DNA of 64,000 nucleotides, from contig CBDCDJ010000007.1 in NCBI GenBank assembly GCA_965215355.1, forward strand, positions 1,922,001 through 1,986,000, given 5' to 3'. The DNA comes from CBDCDJ01 sp965215355 (GTDB lineage: Bacteria; Deinococcota; Deinococci; Deinococcales; Trueperaceae). A model generated the notes under the pieces. The model saw nothing but the letters and a program-made list of their open reading frames with translations, had not been told where the DNA came from and searched no databases. Positions 52,422 through 60,812 of the stretch are shown one piece after another (positions within the stretch are counted from its first letter, which is position 1; the number at the start of each line of letters is the position of its first letter). Both the position numbers and the translations under genes were made by a program.

Positions 52422-54416
52422 TTGAAACGTTCGTTCAATCCGTGGTTGCTCGTGATGCTGATTGTTTTGGGCATCTTCGTGTTCAGCCAGTTCAACTCGC
52501 GTTCACCCAGCCGCGAAGTCGACTACTCGCAGTTTGTTAACTGGGTCGACAGCGGTCAGGTCGAATCGGTTGTCATCGCGCGCAACGACGGGCAAATCCA
52601 GGGCGAACTTAGACAAGTCGCCCAACTCGATACCGAGGGCGGCGCGCAACCGGTGCAGAACTTCACCACCACGGCCATCATCACCGACTCGCTCACGAAA
52701 CGGCTCGAGGACAACAACGTGAACATGCGGGTGCGCAACCCGGCCCAGTGGATAGGCCTGGTCGTCTCCATTTTGCCCATCGTCATCCTCATCGGGTTTT
52801 TTTGGTTCATCTTCATGCGCGCGCAGGGCGGGCCGAGCCAGGTCATGCAGTTCGGCCAGTCCAAGGCGCGCACCTACGGCCGCGAGAACAAGGTCAAGAC
52901 CACTTTCAACGACGTGGCCGGCCACAAAGAAGCCAAAGAAGAACTCATCGAGGTCGTCGACTTCCTGAAAAACCCGCAGAAGTACCTGCGCATCGGCGCG
53001 GAGATTCCCAAGGGCGTGCTGCTCGTCGGGCCGCCGGGCACGGGTAAAACGCTGCTGGCGAGGGCGGTGGCGGGCGAGGCCGGGGTGCCCTTTTTGACGG
53101 TCAGCGCTTCGGAATTCATGGAAATGTTCGTCGGCGTCGGGGCGAGCCGCGTGCGCAGTTTGTTCGAAGAGGCGCGCAAAGCTTCGCCCGCGATCATCTT
53201 CATCGACGAAATCGACTCCATCGGCCGCCGCCGCGGGGCGGGAATAGGCGGCGGCCACGACGAGCGCGAGCAGACCCTCAACCAAATATTGAGCGAGATG
53301 GACGGCTTCGAGAAAGACACTTCCGTCATCATCATCGCCGCGACGAACCGACCCGACGTCCTCGACTCGGCGCTGCTCCGCCCCGGCCGCTTCGACCGCC
53401 AGGTCACGGTGGGCCTGCCCACCCAGAGCGAGCGCAAAGAGATTTTGCAGGTCCACGTGCGCAACAAGCCGGTCGCCGACGACGTCAACCTGGGCCGCTT
53501 GGCCGAGGCCACGCCGATGTTCTCGGGGGCCGACCTGGAAAACTTAGCCAACGAAGCCGCGCTGGTCGCAGCCAGGAGCGGCAAACAAGTCATCAACTGG
53601 AACGACTTCAACGACGCGCTCGACCGCATCATCCTGGGCCTGCGGCGCGGCTCGCTGGTCCCGAGCGACACCGAGCGGCGCATTTTGGCCTTTCACGAGT
53701 CCGGCCACGCCATCGGCGCGGTGTCGCAACCCGACCACAGCCGCATCCGCAAGGTCACCATCATGCCGCGCGGCAACGCGGGCGGTTTTGCGGCTTACCT
53801 CAGCAAAGAGCAGATGGTCACGAGCCGTGAAGAGTTGGAGCAGCGCCTCATCTCGATGTTCGGCGGACGTGTGTCGGAGAAGAAACTCACCGGTACCATT
53901 TCCTCGGGTGCGGCCAGCGACCTCAAACAAGCGACCGACCTCGCCAAGCAGATGGTCTTCGACCTCGGCATGGGCGGCGAAGAGTACATCGCCTGGGGCA
54001 GCGACAGCGGGCCGGTGTTCTTGGGCGGCGAAATCAGCCGCCGCAAAGACTTCAGCGAGGAAACGGCTCGAGAACTGGAAGAGCAGGTCAACGAAATCCT
54101 GCACTCGGCTTACCGGCGCACCGAGCAGGTCATCGGTGAAAACTGGATGGCGGTCGAGGCCGTCGCCGAAGCGCTGCTGCAACAAGAAACCCTGGACGGC
54201 CTGGCGGTCGAGCGCGCCTTCAAACTCGCCCAGGAGGGTGCCGCGAGCGCTGAGGAAATCACCGAGATGCTGGTCCGCGAGTCGCAAGAGGTCGAAGCTA
54301 AATTAGCCGCGCAACTCAAACGCGAGGAAGCCGAGTTGCGCGAGGAGCGCCGCCGCCCCGCCGAGCCCGAGCGGCCCAAGGGTCCCATCGAACCAAGGCC
54401 GGCGCAAGGCAGTTAG
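52422..54416 (+). CDS. ftsH: ATP-dependent zinc metalloprotease FtsH
   Basis: Membrane-anchored AAA+ protease degrading misassembled membrane proteins and regulators. The 664-residue protein has two N-terminal membrane helices (NPWLLVMLIVLGIFVFSQF and IGLVVSILPIVILIGFFWF), Walker A VGPPGTGKTLLARAVA, Walker B AIIFIDEIDSIG, the second region of homology NRPDVLDSALLRPGRFDRQ, and the zinc motif HESGH. HESGH departs slightly from the usual HEAGH. TTG at 52422 is selected by AGGAGG 6-7 nt upstream. A clear terminator follows. Confidence 0.95.
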   Translation: MKRSFNPWLLVMLIVLGIFVFSQFNSRSPSREVDYSQFVNWVDSGQVESVVIARNDGQIQGELRQVAQLDTEGGAQPVQNFTTTAIITDSLTKRLEDNNVNMRVRNPAQWIGLVVSILPIVILIGFFWFIFMRAQGGPSQVMQFGQSKARTYGRENKVKTTFNDVAGHKEAKEELIEVVDFLKNPQKYLRIGAEIPKGVLLVGPPGTGKTLLARAVAGEAGVPFLTVSASEFMEMFVGVGASRVRSLFEEARKASPAIIFIDEIDSIGRRRGAGIGGGHDEREQTLNQILSEMDGFEKDTSVIIIAATNRPDVLDSALLRPGRFDRQVTVGLPTQSERKEILQVHVRNKPVADDVNLGRLAEATPMFSGADLENLANEAALVAARSGKQVINWNDFNDALDRIILGLRRGSLVPSDTERRILAFHESGHAIGAVSQPDHSRIRKVTIMPRGNAGGFAAYLSKEQMVTSREELEQRLISMFGGRVSEKKLTGTISSGAASDLKQATDLAKQMVFDLGMGGEEYIAWGSDSGPVFLGGEISRRKDFSEETARELEEQVNEILHSAYRRTEQVIGENWMAVEAVAEALLQQETLDGLAVERAFKLAQEGAASAEEITEMLVRESQEVEAKLAAQLKREEAELREERRRPAEPERPKGPIEPRPAQGS

Positions 54417-54440
54417 AAGAAGTCTCAACCGGGTATTTTC

Positions 54441-54472
54441 AAAAAGTGCGGCCCAAAAGGGCCGCACTTTTT
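54441..54472 (+). terminator. Strong intrinsic terminator of ftsH
   Basis: A 14-bp stem (AAAAAGTGCGGCCC / GGGCCGCACTTTTT) around an AAAA loop, just after the ftsH stop. Ends in T-rich sequence on both strands. Confidence 0.92.
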
Positions 54473-54670
54473 GCTGTTCTTTCGGAGTAGGGACTGACCC
54501 CGCCCGGCTTCGTCGCACACCTGATAAACGCCGTAGGGGTTTTACGGTTCCTTATCGGAATTCGTACAAGAAGGTAAAGGGGAAACAAGCCGTTGTAGCC
54601 TTCTCCACGCTTTTTCGACTCGCCCCCCTTTTTCTCACACGGTGCCCAAGCGCACCTAACCGTCCCCTGT

Positions 54671-54676
54671 TAGGAT
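54671..54676 (+). promoter_or_regulatory. -10 box TAGGAT for the PASTA gene
   Basis: TAGGAT, 7 nt, then GTG at 54684; the same AGGA could act as a weak ribosome site instead. Confidence 0.35.
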
Positions 54677-54683
54677 ACACAGC

Positions 54684-56351
54684 GTGGCTGTGATAGACGG
54701 CAAATACGAAATTCTTTCGCAGCGCGTTTCGGCAGAGGGACAGACCTTTTTCAGCGCTACAGCGCCCGACGGTGCCGCCTTGGACATCGTTTGGTTCGAC
54801 TTGACGACGCCCCAACAGGAGGTGCGTTTCGAGCGCTACCGCCAACTGTTGCGCGCGCTCAAAAAGCAGGGTTTCGTGGCGCTCCACGACATCGTGTCCC
54901 GACCGGGTGCGCACTACGTGGCCTGGTACGCCCCGGGTCAGCAGCCGAGAGCGGCGGCGACGGCGGACCTCGAGCGCACCCTGCGCAGCTACGGCTACAG
55001 TTCCGGTCAAGCCGATGTCCGGGTGGACAAAACGGGCCGCACCCTGGTCTACGGGCTCGCTTTCGGGGCAACGGCGGCGTTGCCCGAGCCCGCTTCACCG
55101 CCGCGCCCGCGCGGCAAACCTGTGGCGCGTCCGCCACTGCCGCTGTGGTTTCTGCGCTGGGCTTTGGGCGTCGCGCTGCTGAGCGTCGGCGGCGTCCTTT
55201 TTTACGTGAGTTTCAAGACGAGCGTGAACGACGCGCTGGTGACCGTTCCCGACCTGACGACCCTGCCGGTCAACGAGGCGGCCAAAGCGCTCTACGACTT
55301 GAAGCTCGAGGCCGACCCCGCGGCCGTCGCTTCCGACGCGCCACCCTACAGCGTGCTGGACAGCGCGCCTGCACCCGGCAGCGAGACGCGGCCGGGCAGC
55401 GCGGTACGCCTGGACTATGCGCTGCCCGCCGGGCAGGTCGCGCTCGTGACGGTGCCGCAACTGCGGGGCAGCGCGCTGTCCGGCGAACTCGCGGAGCGGC
55501 TCAGCGCCGCCAAGCTGCGCCTGGGCGACGTCGCCTACGTCCACAGCAACGTCGCCGAAGGCGTCGTCGTCGCCCAATCGCGTGAGGCGGGCACGCAGAC
55601 CAGCGAAGGCTCGCCCGTCCATTTACTGGTGAGCGAAGGCCCCCGCCCCCGAGAAACGTTTTTACCCGACCTGGTCGGTCTGCCGCTCGAGGACGCCCTC
55701 GCCCTGGCGCGCTTGGCGGGCGTCGCCGTCGCCGAACCCGAAACCTCCCCGGGCGGCCGCTACGCCCCCGGCACCGTCCTCGCGCAGAGCCTCCCGCCCG
55801 GGGAGATGGTCCCGCTGCGGGCAGCCGAGTTACGCCTGACGGTGGCGGACGGGGGAACCCCGCCGCCCGCGCGGCCCGTGCCCTCGCTCGTCGGCATGAG
55901 CCGCGCCGCCGCCGCCGCCACGGCGACCGAAGCGGGGTTCGACCTCGCCTACGAGTGGGTCGACGACGACACCGAAAGCCTCAACTTGCCCTCCGGCGTC
56001 GTCAGCCAGAGCCCGCCGCCCGGGGGCGCGGCCAGCGGCAACACGGTGAGTGTTCTGGTCAACCAACGCCCCGTCCCCACGCCGCGGCCCGCGGTTACCG
56101 CGACGTGGCGCCCGCCACGCGAGCGCGAACTGACGTACACCTTCGATGTCGAGTCCGGTATTCCGACCCTCGAGGCGCGCATTGACGCCCTCACCCTCGG
56201 CGGCAAATACGAGGTTCTAGCCCCACAAACCGTCACGGGAGGCGAGCGGTTGAGCGGCACGTGGCGCACGCGCGAGCCAGGCCCCGTCACCTTTGAACTT
56301 TTTCTGGGCACCGACGCCAGACCCTACGCGCAAACCAGGGTCAATCCTTGA
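54684..56351 (+). CDS. PASTA protein with degenerate kinase-like N-terminus
   Basis: A 555-residue membrane protein. Residues 1-130 look like a collapsed Hanks-type kinase: IDGKYEILSQRVSAEGQTFF for the glycine-loop strand pair, HDIVSRPGAHYVAWYAPG for the hinge, and DVRVDKTGRTLVYGLAFG where NILVD...DFGLA stands in kinases. The VAIK Lys, HRD and DFG residues are missing. A transmembrane helix is at 155-176. About four PASTA repeats follow between 185 and 465 (VTVPDLTTLPVNEAAKALYD, FLPDLVGLPLEDALALARLAG). PASTA domains bind cell-wall precursors. No kinase activity expected. Confidence 0.8.
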   Translation: MAVIDGKYEILSQRVSAEGQTFFSATAPDGAALDIVWFDLTTPQQEVRFERYRQLLRALKKQGFVALHDIVSRPGAHYVAWYAPGQQPRAAATADLERTLRSYGYSSGQADVRVDKTGRTLVYGLAFGATAALPEPASPPRPRGKPVARPPLPLWFLRWALGVALLSVGGVLFYVSFKTSVNDALVTVPDLTTLPVNEAAKALYDLKLEADPAAVASDAPPYSVLDSAPAPGSETRPGSAVRLDYALPAGQVALVTVPQLRGSALSGELAERLSAAKLRLGDVAYVHSNVAEGVVVAQSREAGTQTSEGSPVHLLVSEGPRPRETFLPDLVGLPLEDALALARLAGVAVAEPETSPGGRYAPGTVLAQSLPPGEMVPLRAAELRLTVADGGTPPPARPVPSLVGMSRAAAAATATEAGFDLAYEWVDDDTESLNLPSGVVSQSPPPGGAASGNTVSVLVNQRPVPTPRPAVTATWRPPRERELTYTFDVESGIPTLEARIDALTLGGKYEVLAPQTVTGGERLSGTWRTREPGPVTFELFLGTDARPYAQTRVNP

Positions 56352-56413
56352 GGCGGCTCCGGGATAAGCCCCGGATGGTGCGCCCCACCCAACCGTGCGA
56401 CAATGACGAACCC

Positions 56414-57355
56414 ATGCCCGTTTTCGCCGTCGACAAACCCTTAGGCTCGACCTCGCACGACGTGGTCGCGCGGGCGCGCAAGCTCTTAAAGACGCGCCGC
56501 GTGGGCCACGCGGGCACCCTCGACCCGCTCGCCAGCGGGGTGCTCGTGCTCCTGAGCGAGGACGCGACCAAGCTCTCGCCCTTTTTGACCGCCTCCGCCA
56601 AGCACTACCTCGCCTGGGTGTCCTTCGGCGCGAGCACACCCACGCTGGACGCCGAAGGGCCGGTGCTGGAGACGGCGGACGCTACAGGGCTGACTCGAGA
56701 ATCCCTCGAGCGCGCCCTCCCCCCTTTTTTAGAGCTGACCGAGCAAACCCCGCCCGCTTACTCGGCCGTCAAAAAGGGCGGCGTCAAGGGCTACGAGGCG
56801 GCGCGGAAGGGTGAGAATTTGAACCTCGCGGCACGGCCCGCAGGTTATGCGGAGATTCGGCTGCTCAGACTCGCCCCTTCCCGCGACGCCCTGCCCGCCG
56901 CCTTCAGCCTGACCCCGGAAGGCACCTGGGCACCCAACCCGCGCGGGCTGAAAATACTCTTGCCCGCCACCTTGGGCGACTTTCCCACGGCGCTGTTTTA
57001 CCTGCAAGTCGCGGCGGGTACCTACATCCGGGCCTTTGCAAGGGATTTAGGCGCGGCCCTCGGGGTCCCCGCCCACCTGAGCGGCCTGGTGCGGACGCGG
57101 GCGGGGCGCTTGGGGTTGGAGGAGGCTTCTGCGCTCGAGGAGCTTGCCAACGTACAGGGTTTGGGCTTGGCCGCCGCTCTCCCCTACCCGCTTCTTACGT
57201 TGAGCGACGACGAGGTCGCGCGGGTGCGGCAGGGACAGCGGCTGTCTTTAGACTTCGAAGGCCGCGTCGGTTTGACGACGCCGGAGGGCGAGCTGGTTGC
57301 GGTGGCTGAAATGGTGAATGAACGGATGAAGCTGTTGCGCGTTTGGAGCAGTTGA
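56414..57355 (+). CDS. truB: tRNA pseudouridine-55 synthase TruB
   Basis: Makes pseudouridine-55 in the T loop of nearly all tRNAs. The 313-residue protein starts MPVFAVDKPLGSTSHDVVAR, with the catalytic Asp in RVGHAGTLDPLASGVLVL, and KKGGVKGYEAARKGE; a C-terminal PUA-like region follows. ATG at 56414 has the conserved start; a longer frame from 56348 overlaps the PASTA stop without similarity. A -10-like GACAAT lies 9 nt upstream. Confidence 0.94.
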   Translation: MPVFAVDKPLGSTSHDVVARARKLLKTRRVGHAGTLDPLASGVLVLLSEDATKLSPFLTASAKHYLAWVSFGASTPTLDAEGPVLETADATGLTRESLERALPPFLELTEQTPPAYSAVKKGGVKGYEAARKGENLNLAARPAGYAEIRLLRLAPSRDALPAAFSLTPEGTWAPNPRGLKILLPATLGDFPTALFYLQVAAGTYIRAFARDLGAALGVPAHLSGLVRTRAGRLGLEEASALEELANVQGLGLAAALPYPLLTLSDDEVARVRQGQRLSLDFEGRVGLTTPEGELVAVAEMVNERMKLLRVWSS

Positions 57356-57378
57356 AAACTTACAGGACTACCTTCTGC

Positions 57379-57384
57379 TAAAGT
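57379..57384 (+). promoter_or_regulatory. -10 box TAAAGT for the lipoprotein gene
   Basis: TAAAGT, 6 nt, then ATG at 57391; no ribosome site. Confidence 0.45.
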
Positions 57385-57390
57385 TGCATT

Positions 57391-57903
57391 ATGAAAAACG
57401 CTCTTTTCTTTCCCGTGCTCCTTGTCCTACTTATCTTGAGCGCTTGCCAGACCGACCGCTCATACTCTCGTACCGAACTCCCCTTCGCCACCGACCCGAG
57501 CGTGTTGCGTGGCGACTGGTCTGGTACTATTCTCAGCGTTCCGACCGAGCAAGACCCAGGGCTCAGCCTCGTCAACCTTGTTGCAACTTGTCCGGATGCA
57601 GAAGAAGGCAAGTGCCATTCGTACATCTTTGAGGGTGAAGTGAGCGTGGGCGGCAGCGACTTCGTACCTATCAGCGGACAGGGTTATTCGGGAGACAACA
57701 GCATTTACGTGTTGAGGGCACCGCCGATTCCGACAAGTTTCGAGGCATCGTTTCAATACGACGGCGCTCAGTGGAACCTATCCGGCACTTACCGCACCAC
57801 CTACTATACTTCGCCCGAAGACGAAAGACCCTTTTACGAAAGCTATCTTCAGGCAGAAGGTACGCAACGTGGAGACGTATTCAGGCTCGAGCCCGTCCGC
57901 TAG
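57391..57903 (+). CDS. Lipoprotein of unknown function
   Basis: A 170-residue lipoprotein with signal MKNALFFPVLLVLLILSACQ and lipobox LSAC. The body is beta-rich and contains two Cys (ATCPDAEEGKCHSYIFEGEV) that may form a disulfide; no family recognised. GC is lower than in flanking genes. Single-gene unit, leaderless by its -10 box. Confidence 0.65.
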   Translation: MKNALFFPVLLVLLILSACQTDRSYSRTELPFATDPSVLRGDWSGTILSVPTEQDPGLSLVNLVATCPDAEEGKCHSYIFEGEVSVGGSDFVPISGQGYSGDNSIYVLRAPPIPTSFEASFQYDGAQWNLSGTYRTTYYTSPEDERPFYESYLQAEGTQRGDVFRLEPVR

Positions 57904-57925
57904 CGTTGTCCCCACACGCGTGCAG

Positions 57926-57934
57926 TTATCCACA
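57926..57934 (+). promoter_or_regulatory. Perfect DnaA box, isolated
   Basis: TTATCCACA matches the DnaA 9-mer exactly, upstream of ald. No cluster of boxes is present, so an origin is not indicated; chance occurrence is possible. Confidence 0.35.
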
Positions 57935-58035
57935 CTTTACAACCCTTCATGCACTACACTGGATTTTGAAAGAAACAGCCTGAAAGAAACGGCGTGAAGT
58001 AGCGAGCGTGAAGGAGACGCCGAAAAGGAGGCAGT

Positions 58036-59163
58036 GTGAACATCGGCATTCCCAAAGAGGTCAAACGTCACGAGTACCGCGTGTCGGCGACGCCGGGCGC
58101 GGTGCGGGCCTTTGTCGCCGCCGGGCACAGCGTGGTGGTCGAAGCAGGTGCAGGCACAGGCAGCAGTTTTTCCGACGCGAACTTTGAGGTGCAAGGGGCG
58201 CGCATCGTGGACAGCGCCGAGGAGGCCTGGGCGCAGGCGATGGTCTTGAAGGTTAAGGAGCCCGTGAAGCAAGAATACGGTTTTTTGCGCGACGACCTGC
58301 TGCTCTTTACTTATCTTCACCTTGCCGCCGACCGGCCGCTGACCGACGCTCTGCTCGGCGCGGGCACCACAGCCATCGCTTACGAGACGGTGCAGGTCGA
58401 CAACGGCGCTTTACCGCTGCTGACCCCTATGAGCGAGGTCGCCGGGCGCATGGCCCCGCAGGTGGGGGCGTACCACTTGGAGCGCTTTCTGGGCGGGCGC
58501 GGCTTGCTCCTGGGCGGTGTGCCGGGCGTCGAGGCGGGCGAGGTGGTGATTCTGGGCGGCGGCGTGGTCGGCACCAATGCGGCCAAAATCGCCCTCGGGC
58601 TGGGTGCGCGGGTGACGATTCTGGACATCAGCCACGCGCGGCTGCAATACCTGGACGACATCTTTGGGGGCCGCGTGCAAACCCTCGCCAGCAACCCCGG
58701 CAACATCGCCGACATCATTCGGCGGGCCGACCTGCTCGTCGGCGCGGTGCTCATCCCCGGGGCCAAAGCGCCGCACCTCGTCACCAAGGACATGCTCACC
58801 ACCATGAAGCCGGGCAGCGTGATTGTGGACGTGGCGGTCGACCAGGGCGGCTGCATCGAAACGATTCACGCCACCACCCACGACGATCCGACTTATGTGG
58901 TCGAGGGCGTCGTCCACTACGGCGTCGCCAACATGCCGGGCGCGGTGCCGAACACGAGCACGACGGCACTGAGCAACCAAACCCTGCCCTACGCCCTCAA
59001 ACTGGCAGCAAAAAACACGGGCGCGCTCCGCGAGGACCCCGCACTTATGAAGGGCTTGAACACCCACGCAGGGCAGCTCACCTACGCGGCGGTCGGCAAC
59101 GCCTTCGGCCTCGAGACCGTGCCCGCGGCGGAAGCTCTGGGACAAATGGTGGTGGCGAGCTGA
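58036..59163 (+). CDS. ald: Alanine dehydrogenase
   Basis: NAD-dependent interconversion of L-alanine and pyruvate plus ammonia. The 375-residue protein starts MNIGIPKEVKRHEYRVSATPGAV, with substrate residues in FTYLHLAADRPLTDALL, the Rossmann loop VVILGGGVVGTNAAKIALGLGA and YGVANMPGAVPNTSTTALSN. The GTG start follows AAAAGGAGG. Distinguished from transhydrogenase PntAA by length and the C-terminal motif. Together with alr it connects alanine catabolism and cell-wall D-alanine supply, though not adjacent. Confidence 0.95.
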   Translation: MNIGIPKEVKRHEYRVSATPGAVRAFVAAGHSVVVEAGAGTGSSFSDANFEVQGARIVDSAEEAWAQAMVLKVKEPVKQEYGFLRDDLLLFTYLHLAADRPLTDALLGAGTTAIAYETVQVDNGALPLLTPMSEVAGRMAPQVGAYHLERFLGGRGLLLGGVPGVEAGEVVILGGGVVGTNAAKIALGLGARVTILDISHARLQYLDDIFGGRVQTLASNPGNIADIIRRADLLVGAVLIPGAKAPHLVTKDMLTTMKPGSVIVDVAVDQGGCIETIHATTHDDPTYVVEGVVHYGVANMPGAVPNTSTTALSNQTLPYALKLAAKNTGALREDPALMKGLNTHAGQLTYAAVGNAFGLETVPAAEALGQMVVAS

Positions 59164-59222
59164 GTCAGGGACTCTTCAGCTTTAAGTGAGTTGAAACAAG
59201 TGAGCACCCTGGTCCGTTTGTG

Positions 59223-59251
59223 GTAGGGGCGGGTTTTAAACCCGCCCCTAC
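59223..59251. repeat. Perfect 14-bp-arm palindrome, interspersed-repeat type
   Basis: GTAGGGGCGGGTTT and AAACCCGCCCCTAC with one base between, in the convergent gap between ald and ruvA. No T-run follows, so it is more a dispersed palindromic repeat than a classic terminator. The same motif is known from unrelated bacteria. Confidence 0.8.
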
Positions 59252-59307
59252 GATGCGTTGAAAAAGTGCCTTCAGGACAAAATTTTACCAGTCAAAACGA
59301 GGGGAAA

Positions 59308-59901
59308 TCAACGCAGTTTCGCCAAGGCTTTGCGGATGAGCGTTTCGGCCGCGTCGTCGGGGTGCTCGAGCGCCAACATCCCCACCGCCGACTTGACTTG
59401 AGATTCTCGGTAGCCGAGAGCCAGCAGCGCCTGCACCGCGTCCTCGCCCGCGCCGGACAAGACCGACTGCGGCCGCGCCGCACCGGGCGCGGCGGCGAGG
59501 TGCTCGGGCAACTTGTTTTTGAGGTCCAAGATGATTCGCTCGGCCGTTTTTTTGCCGACGCCGGGCGCGCTCGAGAGTAGTCCGGCGTCCCCGCCCAAAA
59601 TCGCCGAAGCTATCAACGTCGTCGGCAGCGACGACAAAATCGCCAGCCCCACCTTCGGCCCGATGCCCGAAACCGAAGTAAGGTAGCGAAAGAGCGTCAG
59701 CAAATCCTCGGTGTGAAAGCCGTAGAGCGACAGGTCGTCCTCTTTTACGACGAGGTGCGTGTGCAGCCGCACCGCCGCGCCCTTGCTGCAGGCCATCAGG
59801 GTTGCCTTGGGCGCGAACAGCTCTAAGCCGAACGCGCCCGCCTGCATGACGAGGCTCGCGTCGCGCACCTCGGCGACGATGCCGTCCAAAAAAGCAATCA
59901 C
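59308..59901 (-). CDS. ruvA: Holliday junction helicase subunit RuvA
   Basis: Binds four-way junctions and loads RuvB for branch migration. The 197-residue protein has the OB domain MIAFLDGIVAEVRDASLVMQA, the HhH motifs (YLTSVSGIGPKVGLAILSSL and LLSSAPGVGKKTAERIILDL) and the C-terminal RuvB-contact domain (EDAVQALLALGYRESQVKSAV). Overlaps the upstream FMN-enzyme gene by 4 bp. RuvB and RuvC are not in view. Confidence 0.95.
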   Translation of the reverse strand: MIAFLDGIVAEVRDASLVMQAGAFGLELFAPKATLMACSKGAAVRLHTHLVVKEDDLSLYGFHTEDLLTLFRYLTSVSGIGPKVGLAILSSLPTTLIASAILGGDAGLLSSAPGVGKKTAERIILDLKNKLPEHLAAAPGAARPQSVLSGAGEDAVQALLALGYRESQVKSAVGMLALEHPDDAAETLIRKALAKLR

Positions 59902-60683
59902 TGAAACTCTCCAAACAGGGGCGCAAAAATCGCCTCGTAGCCGATGTCGGCGACCGTCGCGCAGCCGGTCAAGCGCATGGCATAGGCGAGTTCGCTCTCC
60001 AGGTTCGCGCGGGCGCGGTCACTCTCGACCACCACGGCCTCCGCGCCGACCGCGAGGTAGCGAAACACGTCGACGCCGTTCCGCACCGGGCCGCCCGCGT
60101 ACACGTTGATCATGCCCGCCACGGCGTCCAAAACCTCGGGAAAAATCTCGATGGTCGCGGGGCCGTTCAGGTAAAACCCCGCGCCCGAATGCACCACGAC
60201 GCCTTCCAAACCCGCCTCGGCCGCGACAAGCGCGTCCGCCGGGCTGGCGACGCCGTAGAGCCAAATCGGGCAACCGGCGGCCGCGCGAAGTTCGGCTAAA
60301 TCCTCGCGCGTTTTGGGCCGCCAGGGGTTCGCCCCGTAGGGCGCGGTGTCGGCCAAAACGCTAAAGTCCAGCGCCAGCGCACTCACGCCGCGCGCGGCGA
60401 GGCGGCGCACCTTGGGCATGAGTTCGCCCATCTTGTCGGTCTTGAGCAGCGCCAGGCTGCGCTCGAGCGCCCCGCCTTTGTCGCCCGCCGGCTCCAGCAA
60501 CAGCTCGGCCCGGACGAGACTCAGGGTGTCCAAACTGTCCAACACGCCTTCGACGAGCGGCACCACGGGCGAGGCGAGGACTTGCTCGAGCACCGTGACG
60601 CCCAAGTCCACCTCGTGAACGTCGTGGAGGACGCGCGGGATGAGTTGATAGTTGTCCAAAGCGGCGAGGTCGCGGTCGGGCAC
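59898..60683 (-). CDS. Shortened FMN-dependent alpha-hydroxy-acid dehydrogenase-like protein
   Basis: A 261-residue TIM-barrel protein of the lactate/glycolate oxidase family, about 90 residues shorter than usual. ALDNYQLIPRVLHDVHEVDLGVTV matches the N-terminal family motif; GGPVRNGVDVFRYLAVGAEAVVV matches the FMN-phosphate loop. At the active site the usual NHGGRQLD is VHSGAGFYLNG, so the substrate-binding Arg is missing. Activity may be altered or lost. GTG at 60683 follows a -10 box by 6 nt. Coupled with ruvA. Confidence 0.75.
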   Translation of the reverse strand: MPDRDLAALDNYQLIPRVLHDVHEVDLGVTVLEQVLASPVVPLVEGVLDSLDTLSLVRAELLLEPAGDKGGALERSLALLKTDKMGELMPKVRRLAARGVSALALDFSVLADTAPYGANPWRPKTREDLAELRAAAGCPIWLYGVASPADALVAAEAGLEGVVVHSGAGFYLNGPATIEIFPEVLDAVAGMINVYAGGPVRNGVDVFRYLAVGAEAVVVESDRARANLESELAYAMRLTGCATVADIGYEAIFAPLFGEFQ

Positions 60684-60689
60684 GTGTTC

Positions 60690-60695
60690 AGTGTA
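60690..60695 (-). promoter_or_regulatory. -10 box TACACT for the FMN-enzyme/ruvA unit
   Basis: Minus-strand TACACT, 6 nt, then GTG at 60683. Confidence 0.5.
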
Positions 60696-60812
60696 CCAAG
60701 CAAACGCGCCCGGACGAAAATACCGAATGCTCGGTGAGCAGAGGTAAGACTGAGCAGAGAGGTTGGGGAGCGGGGAGAAAGAGGTTCCGGCTCTTCCCTA
60801 CTTTTGCCTCTA

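Noticed and set aside
59215..59265. Classical rho-independent terminator between ald and ruvA
   Set aside because: The palindrome is perfect but has no T-run; listed as a dispersed repeat instead.
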